Below, piece by piece: positions 1 through 11,105 of a DNA stretch of 64,000 nucleotides; position 1 is the first letter of the stretch; the number at the start of each line of letters is the position of its first letter. The translations under genes and the position numbers were made by a program. This DNA is from Dactylis glomerata (taxonomy: Eukaryota; Streptophyta; Magnoliopsida; Poales; Poaceae). The stretch lies in NCBI GenBank assembly GCA_007115705.1, contig QXEO01000152.1, positions 1,842,766 through 1,906,765 of the forward strand. The letters run 5' to 3'. The notes below the pieces were generated by a model that did no database searches, was not told where the DNA came from, and saw nothing but the letters and a program-made list of their open reading frames with translations.

Positions 1-1701
1 TTTGATAATGAACATGTTACTCAAGCTTGGGAAAGAATGAAATCTATGATAAAGAATTGTCCTACTCATGGACTGACTACTTGGATGATTATTCAAACTT
101 TTTATGCAGGACTGAATTTTTCTTCAAGGAACCTACTTAATTCAGCTGCTGGAGGCACTTTTATGTCCCTTACTTTGGGCGCCGCAACAAAGCTTCTCGA
201 CAATATGATGGTAAATTACTCTGAATGGCACACCGAGAGAGCTCCACAAGGTAAGAAGGTAAATTCTGTTGAGGAAACCTCTTCCTTGAGTGATAAAATT
301 GATGCTATTATGCTTATGCTTTCAAATGACAGGACTCATGTAGATCCTAATAATGTTCCTTTGGCCTCTTTGGTTGCTCAAGAAGAGCATGTTGATGTGA
401 ACTTCATTAGAAACAATAATTTTAACAACAATACTTATAGGAACAATTTTGCTAGTAACAACTATAGGCCGTTTCCCGCTAATGGTGAAAATGGCTATCT
501 TGGTAGACCTAAAATGCCTAGTGAAGAGAGGTTTTTAGAACTTGAAAAGGCTACCAAGAATTTTATGCAGGCGCAATATGAGCAGAACAGGGTTTTTACC
601 AAGACTATGGAGGAGCAATCAGCTCTATTGAGGACTATTAGTCATCAACTTGAAAATTTAAACAAGGCTATTCCTGAATTGCAAGCTAAGGTTTCCAAAG
701 CCGAAACCGATATTTCATCTTTGTCTAATGTGCAATCCTCTTTGGTTAACAGAATGTCCGCTAAGCCTAATCCTTTTGCTACTACTAATGCTATCCAAGT
801 TGGAATTGATGAAAATATTAGATTGTTAGCAGAATTGCATGCTAGATGGGAAAGAGAGGATGAGATTGCTAGGAATATGAAAGTTTGTACTATTACTACC
901 TCTAATGATGTTGTTCCTAATGCTAGCAATCCTCTTACTTTGATTGGTGTAGAGAAAACTCCCACTCCTTGTGTTAAAAAGCCTAAAACTGCCAAAACTT
1001 TTTCTCAAAAGAGTGCTGAAATTTTTCGGAGTGTAGGAGATGATAGCTCTATTTCCTTTAATGATTTTGATGTTGATGGCTGCAATATATCTGAAGTAAT
1101 TTTGTTCTTGCAAAAGCTTGCTTTGACTCCCAATGCTAGTTCTTTAAATATTGCTTTTACTAAGCATATTACCAATGCTCTCATGAAAATTAGGGATGAA
1201 AAATTGCAGCAAAAAGCTTCTGTTCCCAAGAAGTTAGAAGATGGTTGGGAACCCATCATTGATATGCATGTTAATGGTTTTGATTGCCATGCTTTATGTG
1301 ATCTAGGTGCTAGTATTTCTATCATGCCTAGAAAAATTTATGACATGCTTGATTTACCACCACTTGAAAAGTGTTATTATGATGTTCCTATTGCTGATGT
1401 TGCTAAGAAGAAACCTTTGGGAAGGATTAATGATGTTCTTATTGTGGTTAATAATAACCTTGTTCCCATTGATTTTCTCGTTATGGATGTTGAATGCCAT
1501 GCTTCATGTCCTATTATTTCGGGTAGACCCTTTCTTCCAACTGTAGGTGCCATCATTGATATGAGAGAAGGCACCATCAAATATCAATTCCCACTCAAGA
1601 AAGGTATGGAACACTTCCCTAGGAAAAGAAAGAAATTAATTTTTGACTCTATTCTTAGAGCAAATTATGAGCTTGATGCTTCATCTCTTGATGTTACTTG
1701 A
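1..1701 (+). CDS. Gag plus retropepsin-like domain of Athila-type retrotransposon (5' partial)
   Basis: The frame is open from base 1 to a TGA at 1699-1701. The N-terminal part is a retrotransposon gag domain (APQGKKVNSVEE, NNNFNNNTYRNN tracts). The middle (about 540-780) is predicted coiled coil rich in E, K, L and Q. The C-terminal third is an aspartic-protease-like fold with the active-site motif DLGAS (bases about 1296-1310) and the later ISGRPFL motif (about 1516-1536); DLGAS in place of DTGAS is usual for the Athila lineage. No CCHC zinc knuckle is seen. The frame is intact, unlike the copy at 20158-22219. It would package element RNA and process Gag in cytoplasmic particles. It is a transposon gene, not a host gene. 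Confidence 0.85.
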   Translation, partial: FDNEHVTQAWERMKSMIKNCPTHGLTTWMIIQTFYAGLNFSSRNLLNSAAGGTFMSLTLGAATKLLDNMMVNYSEWHTERAPQGKKVNSVEETSSLSDKIDAIMLMLSNDRTHVDPNNVPLASLVAQEEHVDVNFIRNNNFNNNTYRNNFASNNYRPFPANGENGYLGRPKMPSEERFLELEKATKNFMQAQYEQNRVFTKTMEEQSALLRTISHQLENLNKAIPELQAKVSKAETDISSLSNVQSSLVNRMSAKPNPFATTNAIQVGIDENIRLLAELHARWEREDEIARNMKVCTITTSNDVVPNASNPLTLIGVEKTPTPCVKKPKTAKTFSQKSAEIFRSVGDDSSISFNDFDVDGCNISEVILFLQKLALTPNASSLNIAFTKHITNALMKIRDEKLQQKASVPKKLEDGWEPIIDMHVNGFDCHALCDLGASISIMPRKIYDMLDLPPLEKCYYDVPIADVAKKKPLGRINDVLIVVNNNLVPIDFLVMDVECHASCPIISGRPFLPTVGAIIDMREGTIKYQFPLKKGMEHFPRKRKKLIFDSILRANYELDASSLDVT

Positions 1702-3301
1702 TTCGCAATTTTCTGCGCCTAGCTCAAAGGCGTTAAAGAAAAGCACTCTTGGGAGATAACCCAATGTTTTATTTTCAGTAATTTTTCTTTTATTTGAGTC
1801 TTGGAAGTCATTACTACTGTAATTACCTCTCCTTATCCTTTTTATTTTATTGTTGTGCCAAGAGAAGCCTCTAATTTGAGCGAGGTAAAGATTTGGGGAT
1901 GTTGTTGTCCTAAAACTGTTTTCGGTGCTGCACCGTAAAAATTCGTGAAAAATCTATGTATATCTTTTGGACCTGCAATTTCTTGTGAATATGCCCCAGG
2001 TTATATCCAAACTTTCATTAGTTGAACACTTTTTGATTTGAGCAACAGAAAACCCCTTTAAAAATCGACCTTTATCAGCTGTTCTGTTTTGACAGATTTC
2101 TGCCACTATTCATTTTTGCCGCTTTATCGCTTTCTTTTCAAGTTCTTTTGATCACGGAACTTTTGGGGAAGTTTCTACAGTAGTATATACTTTATATGTG
2201 GTGGTTTTGGGTTGAAACCTGAAGTAAAAGAAGTTGATTATATGATATGCTTACACTAATGTTGCTAATAGATTTGTGTTTAGTTTTGTATGAAGGAAGT
2301 TTTCAAGTGTAGGGATTGGAGAATGATGAGATGAGTTGAAGAATGGACAAAAGCTCAAGCTTGGGGATTCCCATGCATCACCCCAAGAAATATCCAAGAA
2401 GTACAAGCGTCAAAGCTTGGGGATGTCCCTGAGGCACCCCTTCTTCATCGGCAAAAATCAGGTCACCTTTCAAGACACTATATTTTTATTGCTTCATGCA
2501 CTATGTGTTTTTCTTGGAGCGTTAGATGTTTTAGTTTTCATTGTTAGTTTTGTTTTGTTTGCTGTAATAAATGGTTGGACCCCAATAAATTTCTTTTGGA
2601 GAAGTTACCTTGCTTTTCATTTGCCAAGAATGCTCTAGTTTTCACTCTTATCAAAAACCGAGTGTTCTTCTTTTTCTGCTACTGCTTTTGGTTTTCGTTT
2701 TTGCCTTGATTTGCGTTCAGATCTTCTTATATCTATTTATCAAGGTGTATTTTTGCCTCTGGACCATGTTGGTTTTCCTCAAAAGAGTTGGATTTAAAAA
2801 AGTTCAAATGGTGTTGGAAAAGAGAAAAAGCTTTATGTAAAAAAGTGGTACAAGAAGGAGCTTGTGTAGACTATGGCTTAGGCTTTTTTATGTCATGCTT
2901 GATGTCTTTTTGATAGTATGCTTAGTGGTTTTTCTGTAGCATGACTTGTCTTAAATAATTGAGATTGCTTAATGAGCCTTTAAAAAAATCATGCGTTGTT
3001 TTTTATCGTTTGGAAGCATTATTTTGGTTTTCTCCTTGATGCTTTATTTGGGTTGACTTGGCGCATGCTCACACATGTTAGACTCATACAAAGTCACCAA
3101 TAGCCTCTATGATCATTTAGTTTTTGAATTTTGATGCCATCTTATGCTTCTTTTAATATCGTTTTGTCGCTTTGCATGATTATGTCCATTATTGCTCTCT
3201 TAGTTGGTCGCTCCCAGTCTTTTGCTAGCCCTCGCCTTGTACTGAGTATGAGCTCTACTCGTGCATCCAACTCCTAAAAACCAAGTTTTCCAAAGTGTCC
3301 A

Positions 3302-4806
3302 TGATACGTCTCCAACGTATCTATAATTTTTGATGCTCCATGCTTGTTTTTACACCATTTGCCTACTGTTTCGTTACACTTCGTGGCACTTTTATGCATT
3401 TTCCGGAACTAACCTACTAACAAGATGCCACAGTGCCAGTTTCCTGTTTTCTGCTGTTTTTGTGTTTCAGAAAAGCTACACAGGAAATATTCTCGGAATT
3501 GGACAAAACAAGTTGCAGAAGTCTTATTTTTCCCGGAAGCTTCCCGAAGACCGAAAGAGAGCCGGAGGGGGGCAAGAGGCCGCCCTCACATGTAGGGGGC
3601 GTGGCCCAGCCCCTGGCCGCGCCAACCTGGGTTGAGGAGCCCCTGGTTGCCTCCTGACGACGCCCCTTCGCCTATATAAAGCCTCGGGACAGAAAACCCT
3701 AAAGGAGTCGGCGAAATTTCCAGAATAGTTCCGTAGCTCCACCGCCACCGCCGATGAATTTCGGGGGACAGAAGTCTCTATTCCGGCACCCTGCCAGGAC
3801 GGGAAAGTGCCCCCGGAGCCATCTCCATCGGTCTCCATCGACCTCACCGCCATCTCCATCAACCTTGCTGTCTCCTATGATGAGGAGGGAGTAGTTCATC
3901 CCCGGGGCTGAGGGCTCTACCAGTAGCTATGTGGTTCACCTCTCTCTCCCATGATGTGATCTTTATGTGATCGTGAGCTTTGTATCATGTTGAATAAGTA
4001 GATGTTACTCTTCTTCATTATGTGTACTCTAGTGTGTTATTAAAGTAATCTATTCCTCCTGCCATGGTGTAACGGTGACAGTGCGTGCATCATGGTGGTA
4101 CTTGGTCTAGGCTACGATTGTGATCTCTTATAGATTATGAGAATAATTATCACTATGATAGTATTGAAGTGATATATTCCTCCTTTCATGGTGTAATGTT
4201 GACAGTGTGTGCACCATGTTAGTACTTGGTCTAAGTTGCAATAATATCTATCTTGAGTTGTGATTTGATTTGGATATCTCTATGAGTGGTGTTTGTCAAG
4301 TACTTGATGAACTTTGAGGAGTGCTTCGTAGCCCTACGCAATGATTAGTGTTATTCAATAGGAGAGTAATTCAGAGTACCATAGTGAAGATAAGTTATCT
4401 ATTGGTTCAATTATGTTATATTTGTTGGGAGTGTGTCCACTAGTGAAAGTATGATCCCTGGGCCTTGTTTCCAAGCTTTGCACACCGTTTACTTGTTTGC
4501 TTGCTGCCATTTTTATTCCAGATTACATTTACTACTTATAATCATCTATACCACTTGTATTTCACTATCTCTTCGCCGAACTAGTGCACCTATACATCTG
4601 ACAAGTGTATTGGGTGTGTTGGGGACACAAGAGACTTTCTGTATCGTAATTGCAGGGTTGTTTGAGAGGGATAGCTTTGACCTCTTCCTCCCTGAGTTCG
4701 ATAAACCTTGGGTGATCCACTTAAGGGAAACTTGCTGCTGCTCTACAAACCTCTGCACTTGGAGGCCCAACACTGTCTACAAGAACAGAAGCGTGTATAG
4801 ACATCA
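3302..4806 (+). mobile_element. Solo LTR (family of the 31554-38625 element) with 5-bp target duplication
   Basis: It starts TGATACGTCTCC and ends ATAGACATCA, 1505 bp. It is flanked by perfect 5-bp repeats GTCCA at 3297-3301 and 4807-4811. Removing it and one repeat restores the sequence CAAAGTGTCCACCATACATACC found uninterrupted near 23812-23830. Its inverted counterparts are the two LTRs at 31554-33067 and 37116-38625. A single LTR with intact target duplication is the expected product of recombination between the two LTRs of a full element. Confidence 0.93.
3673..3680 (+). promoter_or_regulatory. TATA box of the solo LTR
   Basis: TATATAAA lies about 370 bp into the LTR after a GC-rich U3 block (CCCCTTCGCC). 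The same TTCGCCTATA(TA)AAG context recurs in every LTR of both families in the window, for example 32684-32697 on the minus strand. That position fits the retrotransposon promoter at the end of U3. It is inferred from position and sequence only. Confidence 0.6.
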
Positions 4807-6146
4807 GTCCACCATACATACCTACTAGCAATTTGCTATTCCAAGTAAATTTGACTTGCTTTTATTTACTCTTCAAATTAAACTCTTACCAGTGTTATGC
4901 GAAAATTGGTCAGTAAAGCTCTCACGAACTGGAAGGCACACTTTACTTTTTCTTGTTCTTAAAAATTCGACATTGTGGTCTCTTATGTTGAGTTGTTATG
5001 CTTGCAAGTTGTAAGTTGGATACTAGCCCAACCATCCTGTCATGGGGCAAGCTTTCGACATTGCACTTCTTATTTGAGTTGATATCGTGATCTTTTGTTT
5101 ATGGATGCCCGCGGTGTGAAATGAATTGGGAATTTTGCGGGGATCATGGAGTTTGTATATGTGTTAGGGAAACGCCTGGGCCGCCAATCTAAGCCATGCA
5201 TAATTCATGGTGGAAATTTACAGCATACCCATGGTGGACATTCGACGACGCATCTCAAAATAAAAAGCTAAACAAATGGCAAATAAAAGAGATGTCAAGG
5301 TGTTCATTGTCTGCTTGTCCTGTCATTTTGATGTGGGCTTGTTCCATGTCATCGGGCACGGAGGTACCCCATTGGCGGTTCTCGATGATACGCATATACT
5401 TACAATGACAAGAGCCTTGCTTGGGACTCTAAGTAAAGTAGCATGAGGTTTGGGTACTCGTATTCACGGGACACAAGGTTTTCGACTTATGATTTGTCAA
5501 GCATATGCATCATAATTGTTCTCGCATTTACTTTAACCATTCAAGATGCTTATGATGGGGGCAATGAGAGCTCAAAGCCGGTAAGTACCATAATTTTTGA
5601 AGGTTATAAAACTTGCAATCACTGCTTCCCTCCGCGAAGGGCCTTTCTTTTACTTTTATGTTGAGTCACCAGCTTCTATCTTTATGCACCATTAAGAGAG
5701 CATAGTTGTCATTCTTAGTATAATGTGCATTGTCCCAAAGTTTTCATTGATTGATTCATATTGTTGGTTTCACTTGTTCTCAAATTATTTGTATCTAGTC
5801 GCCCTCTTAAACTTGAAGGTGTCCTATGCATTTATGTTTTGCTCTCCATGAAGAACAAGCTGAAAACCATTTATATGTTTTTCCTTATGATTTGAACACG
5901 TTTGACTTTCATTGTTTCATTTTCATGATCTTTTGTTTGTGTTCATTTTCATGTTATAACATGGTTGCTAAGTTTTTATTGTCAAGATTATATCTTTCAT
6001 GCCCATGTTTGAAGTTCTTTTGATCCCAGCTCATAAATGCTTACATATATGATCAAGATTGTGTAGGTGTATATCACCTCAAAAATTATTTCTTTTGTTA
6101 TCACTTACCCACTCGAGGACGAGCAGGAGTTAAGCTTGGGGATGCT

Positions 6147-7790
6147 TGATATGTCTCAACGTATCTATAATTTTTGATGCTCCATGCTTGTTTTTACACC
6201 ATTTGCCTAATGTTTCGTTACACTTCGTGACACTTTTATGCATTTTCCGGAACTAACCTACTAACAAGTCGCCACAGTGCCAGTTCCCTGTTTTCTGCTG
6301 TTTTAGTGTTTCAGAAAAGCTACATAGGAAATATTCTCGGAATTGGACGAAACAAGTTCCTGAAGTCTTATTTTTCTCGGAAGCTTCCAGAGATCCAAAG
6401 AGGAGACGGAGTGGGGCCACGAGGGCCCCACACACCAGGGCGGCGCGGCCTAGCCCCTGGCCGCGCCCCCTATGTGTGAGGATGCCTCGGTCCACTCCTG
6501 ATGATGCCCCTTCGCCTATAAAGACCCCCCGACAGGAAAAACCTAAGGACCCGATCAATTTTCTAGAAACACATCGCAATCCGCCGCCGTCGTCGACCCA
6601 AGATCGGGAGGGTCCAGAAGCTCTTCCCGGCACCCTGCCGGAGAGGGGAATCGCCATCGAAGGTCTTCTTCATCGCCATGCTTGCCTCCGGAGCGATGAG
6701 TGAGTAGTCTATCTTGGGCTATGGGTCCATAGCAGTAGCTAGATGGTTGTCCTCTCCACCATGTGCTTCATGTTTAGATCTCATGAGCTGCCCTTCATGA
6801 TTGAGATCACCGTTATGTAATTCTACATGTTTGGTTTGTTGGGATCCGATGAATATTGGTGTTATGATTGACTTGCTATACTGAAATATATCTTATGTTA
6901 TCTCTATGTTGTTTATGATCTTGCATGCTCTCCGTTGTTAGTAGCTATCTTGGCCGAGTAGTTGCTAGTGACTCCAAGAGGGGGTATTTATGCTCGATAG
7001 TTGGGTTCATGCCTCTATTTAATCTGGGGGAGTGACAGAAACCTCTAAGGTTGTAGATGTGCTGTTGCCACTAGGGAGAAAACAATATTCATATGCTCGA
7101 GGGCATATGCTTTGTTTACATTACACACTTTGATTAATGCAATTATCTGTTGTTCGCAACTTAATACTCATGGGGTGTTCGGATGATATCCCCGTGGGTG
7201 GATTATTAGTCATAGATGCAGTTGGATGGCGGTCTTTGTATTTTGTTGTAATGCCCAGAGTAAATTGCATAGTGATCTTCTTGACATATCATGTTATCTT
7301 TATTCTATCAATTGCCCAACTGTAATTTGTTTACCCAGCATGTGTTATTTATCTTATGGAGAGACACCACTACTGAACTGTGGATCCCGGTCCTATTTTC
7401 ATCATATTGCTATCACCTGTTTACTTTACTCGCATACTTCTACTGTTTTCCACTCGATACGCTCATACCCTTTGTTTCAAGCAAACCGGTGAGATTGACA
7501 ACCTCATCGTAAGTTGGGAACAAAGTACTTGGTTGTGTTGTGTGCAGGTTCCATGTTGCTGCTCGCAAAGCAAAGCTTGGACGAGGCGCCCTATAAATTG
7601 TTTGGAGCTGTCGCGAAGCTTGCAAGCATCACCTTTTGTCGTATTGGCTTTTTCTTCTTCGAACGATAAACCTTGGTTTCTAACTAAGGGAAAAACTTGC
7701 TGCTGTGCTCATCATACCTTGCGCTTGGGGTTCCCAACTGCCTGGCCATAATCATCATCATCAACTACACGTCAGCCATCAACGTGCGCA
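6147..7790 (+). repeat. 3' LTR of the first Gypsy element
   Basis: Begins TGATATGTCTCAACGT and ends about CAACGTGCGCA, 1644 bp. It aligns along its length with the LTRs at 18365-19959 and 25158-26748, including the GCGATGAGTGAGTAGTCTA and TGCTCTCCGTTGTTAGTAG blocks. The right boundary is by homology, since the other target duplication lies outside the window; the expected right repeat would be TGCTG at 7791-7795. Confidence 0.85.
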
Positions 7791-8077
7791 TGCTGCAACC
7801 ATATGAAATTCAAATTTCGTCGATGCACGACCTCCAAGTGATTATACCGAACCCCACCATGAAACCAATTCTGAGTCTATATGATCTATCCAATGCTACT
7901 ATTGGGACAAAGCTTGAGAAGAAGAAGAAGATCAAGAAGAATAAGAAGAAGGGCGACGAGGAAGAAGAAGAAGAAGAACTTATATATGGTTGGGCCAAAG
8001 TTCCATTAAGCGACAAGCAAGTGTTGTATGCCGCTCTAGACGCTCGCTTGAGCTTTGAGATTGCTAGAAGTTTTTAG
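7791..8077 (+). pseudogene. C-terminal fragment of a 3'-5' exonuclease-like (DEDDy, WRN-type) protein
   Basis: The frame reads DLQVIIPNP, SLYDLSNATIGTKL, a Lys-rich then Glu-rich tract (about 7920-7980), GWAKVPLSDKQVLYAALDA, RLSFEIARSF, stop (8075-8077). The YxxxD exonuclease III motif appears as YAALD, and the SDKQVLYA...DARLSFEI pattern is that of the C-terminal half of grass 3'-5' exonuclease domain proteins. The N-terminal half with the first acidic motifs is missing: the frame butts directly onto the LTR end at 7790. It lies 560 bp from a CACTA terminus, so it may be a fragment captured by that CACTA element. Function is unlikely. Family assignment is from motif recognition. Confidence 0.6.
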
Positions 8078-8639
8078 AAGCTAGAAGGCTACTAGCTAGA
8101 TGTGTGTGCGGTGTGGTGTGCGAGTGCATATATATATGAAAAAATGTACTCCCTCTTGTTTAGTTAACAAGTGTATTATATTGCTACTATTTTGGATTTT
8201 TCAAGTTTTTTGGCCTTTTTGAATATTTTAATTATTAAAAATTAATAATTAAATTATGTATAAAAATTATTTGGAATTCATTCATGCTTATTATTACTTA
8301 ATCAATGTTGCTTAATTTGTGAATTTATTTGGAATTTTTTAAAAAATTATATGTTTCCAAAGTGTATAGGTTAATAGAATTGGTAGCATACCAATATCAA
8401 GAAGTCGTGAACAGTCTTAGAAGCTACTATGGAAGAATAGAGAAGTTAAGCGTGCTAAGGGTGGAGCAGTGTGAGGATGGGTGACTGACCGGGAAGTGAG
8501 GACCACAAGTACTTATAATTTGACATGGCAATGGAGTGAGGACCATAGTCTTGGAAGCTAGTAGGGAAGGAATAGAGATGATTAGATAATAGAGAAATAA
8601 AGAAAATAAAAAAATACAGAAATTCCGAAACAGAAAATT
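8078..8639. other. AT-rich flank between exonuclease fragment and CACTA end
   Basis: Contains a purine-rich stretch, TATATATA and long A/T runs (8210-8350). It could be the 3' untranslated flank of the exonuclease fragment or the interior of the CACTA element ending at 8869. No conserved frame is seen. Confidence 0.5.
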
Positions 8640-8869
8640 CAAATTTTATTCCGAATGGACCTTTAGTCCCGGTCCGTGTTACGAACCGGGACCAAAGGTC
8701 CTCCAGCCGCAGCACATGCCTCGGGCCACGTGGAGGACCATTGGTCCCGGTTCGTAAACAACCGGGACTAAAGGCTAGAGCCTTTAGTCCCACTTTGTTA
8801 GTCCCGATTGCTATAACCGGGACTAATGGACGTTACAAACCGAGACCAATGGCCTTCTTTCCACCAGTG
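8640..8869 (+). mobile_element. Right terminus of a CACTA (En/Spm) transposon
   Basis: Carries the CACTA subterminal signature: repeated, often paired inverted units CCTTTAGTCCCGGT / ACCGGGACTAAAGG at 8660-8820. It ends CTTTCCACCAGTG, which on the other strand reads CACTGGTGGAAAG. The same subterminal units and TIR occur at both ends of the 31409-48792 element, so it belongs to the same or a sister family. The left end and coding genes are not visible: the Gypsy element (to 7790) interrupts on the left. Confidence 0.85.
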
Positions 8870-8936
8870 GGAGCTAAACAGAAAACATGAACAAGCAAAC
8901 TTCTGTAATCGCCATTTTACATAGAGCATGCGCATC

Positions 8937-9386
8937 TGATACGTCTCTAACGTATTCATAATTTTTGATGCTCCATGCTTATTTTTACACCATTTGCTTA
9001 GTGTTTCGTTACACTTCGTGGCATTTCTATGCATTTTCTGGAACTAACCTATTAACGAGAAACCACAGTGTCAGTTCCCTGTTTTCTGCTGTTTTTGTGT
9101 TTCAGAAAAGTTACACAGGAAATATTCTCGGAATTGGACGAAACCAAAGCGAGACGTCCAGATATTCACAGGAGCTTCCAGAACACCGAAGAGGAGACGG
9201 AGCCGGACCAGAGGGTGGCCACACCACCAGGGGGCGCGGCCCACCCCGGGCCCGCGCCGGCCTGTGGTGTGGGCCCCCTGGTCCACTTCTGATGCCGCCC
9301 CTTCGCCTATAAAGACCCCCCAACAGAAAAAACCTAAAGACCCGATCACTTTTCCAGAACACATTGCAATCCGCCGCCACCGTCGA
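8937..9386 (+). repeat. Truncated 5' LTR
   Basis: TGATACGTCTCTAACGT start. It follows the other LTRs through the TATAAAGACCCCC TATA region and the CGCCGCCACCGTCGA block, then breaks at about 9386 into internal sequence (TCCGTTTTTCATTCTTATAA) that normally lies some 3 kb downstream. Confidence 0.85.
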
Positions 9387-11105
9387 ACACTCCGTTTTTC
9401 ATTCTTATAATTTCAACGAGTGTTCTCTTTTTATAGAACTGCGTTTAGCTTTCGATTTTCGCCTTAATTTGTGTTCAGATCTTGTTATATCTTTTTATCA
9501 AGGTGTATTTTTGCCTCTGGTCCATGTTGGTTTTCATCAAAAGAGTTGTTTATAAAAAGTTCGAATGGTGTTGGAAAAGAGAAAAAGCTTTATGCAAAAA
9601 AGTGGTACAAGAAGGAGCTTGTGTAGACTGCGGCCTAGGCTTTTGCATGTCGTGCTTGATGTCTTTTTGATAGTATGCTTAGTAGTTTTGCTGTAGCATG
9701 ACTTGTCTCAAATGACTGAGATTGCTTAATGAGCCTTTAAAAAAATCATGCGTTGTTTTAATTATTTGGAAGCATTATTTTGGTTTTCTCCTTTGATGCT
9801 TTATTTGGGTTGACTTGGCGCATGCTCACACATGTCAGACTCATACAAAGTCGCCATAAGCCTCTATGATCATTTAGTTTTTGAATTTTGATGCCATCTT
9901 ATGCTTCTTTTAATGTTGCTTTGTCGCTATGCATGATTATGACTGTTATTGCTATCTTAGTTGGTCGCTCTCAGTCTATTGCTAGCCTTCATTTTGTACT
10001 GAGTATGAGCTCTACTCGTGCATCCAACTCCTAAAAACCAAGTTTGCCATTGTGTCCACTATAAATTCCTATGCATGGTATTTGTAAGCCATTCCAAAGT
10101 AAATTTTCATGTGCTATCTTTTAAAACTTTTAACTACTTCTCGTTTTGTGCCACTGTTTTTAGCTCATGGGGACATAGTGGTCGGAATTGCCATCTTCCA
10201 TATTAAATTAAGTATCCCTCGACTAGGCAGCTTCATCTGCTCGTCATTAATTTTGCATGAGAGCTGGTCAGACCATTGCAATCTAATTTTAAAAAGAAAA
10301 GAAAAAAAGGCACTCCTCCATGGTATGTGAATGTTGGTGGGCACCCGATGGAATCGGTTAGCCATGGTTTGAGAAAGGAATAAAGGTGGGGAGGAGTGCC
10401 AAAGCTTTATAAAAGAGCACCAATGTGCCAATTTTTCAAAGAACTCGGAACCGCTCTCACTTGTTTATTATGGAAGATAGTAAGACCCCATTGCCAGTCG
10501 TTGACATGAAACAACCACCTCTCAAAACCCAATTTTTATCTCTGTTTTACAAATGAAAAGCTCTAGCACATGTTTAATCACCGCTTCCCTCCGCGAAGGG
10601 CATTTCTTTTACTTTTATGTTGAGTCTCCACCTTCTACCTTTATGCACCGTTAAGAGAGCATAGTTGTCATTCTGAGTATAATGTGCATTGTCCCAAAGT
10701 TTTCATTGATTGATTCATATTGTTGGTTTCACTTGTTCTTAAATTACTTGTATCTAGTCGCCCTCTTAAACTTGAAGGTGTCCTATGTATTTATGTTTTG
10801 CTCTCCATGAAGGACAAGCTGAAAACCATTTGTATGTTTTTCCATATGATTTGAACACACGTTTGACTTTCATTGTTTCATTTTCATGATCTTTTGTTTG
10901 TGTTCATTTTCATGTTATAACATGGTTGCTAAGTTTCTTCTATCAAGATTATATCTTTCATGCCCATGTTTTAAGTTCTTTTGATCCCAGCGCGCAACGC
11001 TTACATATATGATCAAGATTGTGTAGGTGCATGTCACCTTAAAAATTATTTCTTTTGTTATCACTTACCTACCCGAGGACGAGCAGGAGTTAAGCTTGGA
11101 AATGC

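Larger units (their letters stand above)
1702..6146 (+). other. Non-coding 3' internal region of the Gypsy element
   Basis: About 2.9 kb after removal of the nested solo LTR. It starts with GATTCGCAATTTTCTGCGCC just after the gag stop. Its landmarks recur in the same order at 22220-25157 and, inverted, at 33068-35960: the AAGCACTCTTGGGAGATAA block, paired AAGCTTGGGGATGCCC blocks (about 2360-2450), and GAGGACGAGCAGGAGTTAAG before the 3' LTR. No long conserved frame is present. The small open frames here are not preserved between copies. Confidence 0.75.
1..7790 (+). mobile_element. Athila-lineage Ty3/Gypsy LTR retrotransposon, 5' end outside window
   Basis: The window opens inside the gag-protease frame (1-1701). 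A long non-coding 3' internal region (1702-6146) follows, then a 3' LTR at 6147-7790. Just before the LTR comes the polypurine-like stretch TTAAGCTTGGGGATGCT. The element at 18365-26748 has the same order and closely similar sequence, which fixes the boundaries. No reverse transcriptase, RNase H or integrase is present between gag-protease and the LTR, so it must have depended on proteins from another element. A solo LTR of a related family is nested at 3302-4806. It resembles the abundant Triticeae Sabrina/WHAM group, but the family name is not verified. Confidence 0.9.

Noticed and set aside
4433..4828. 131-codon frame with hydrophobic N-terminus (also at 31493-31972 and 36986-37312 minus)
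   Set aside because: It is the U5 end of an LTR; the recurrence reflects LTR copies, not a protein gene.
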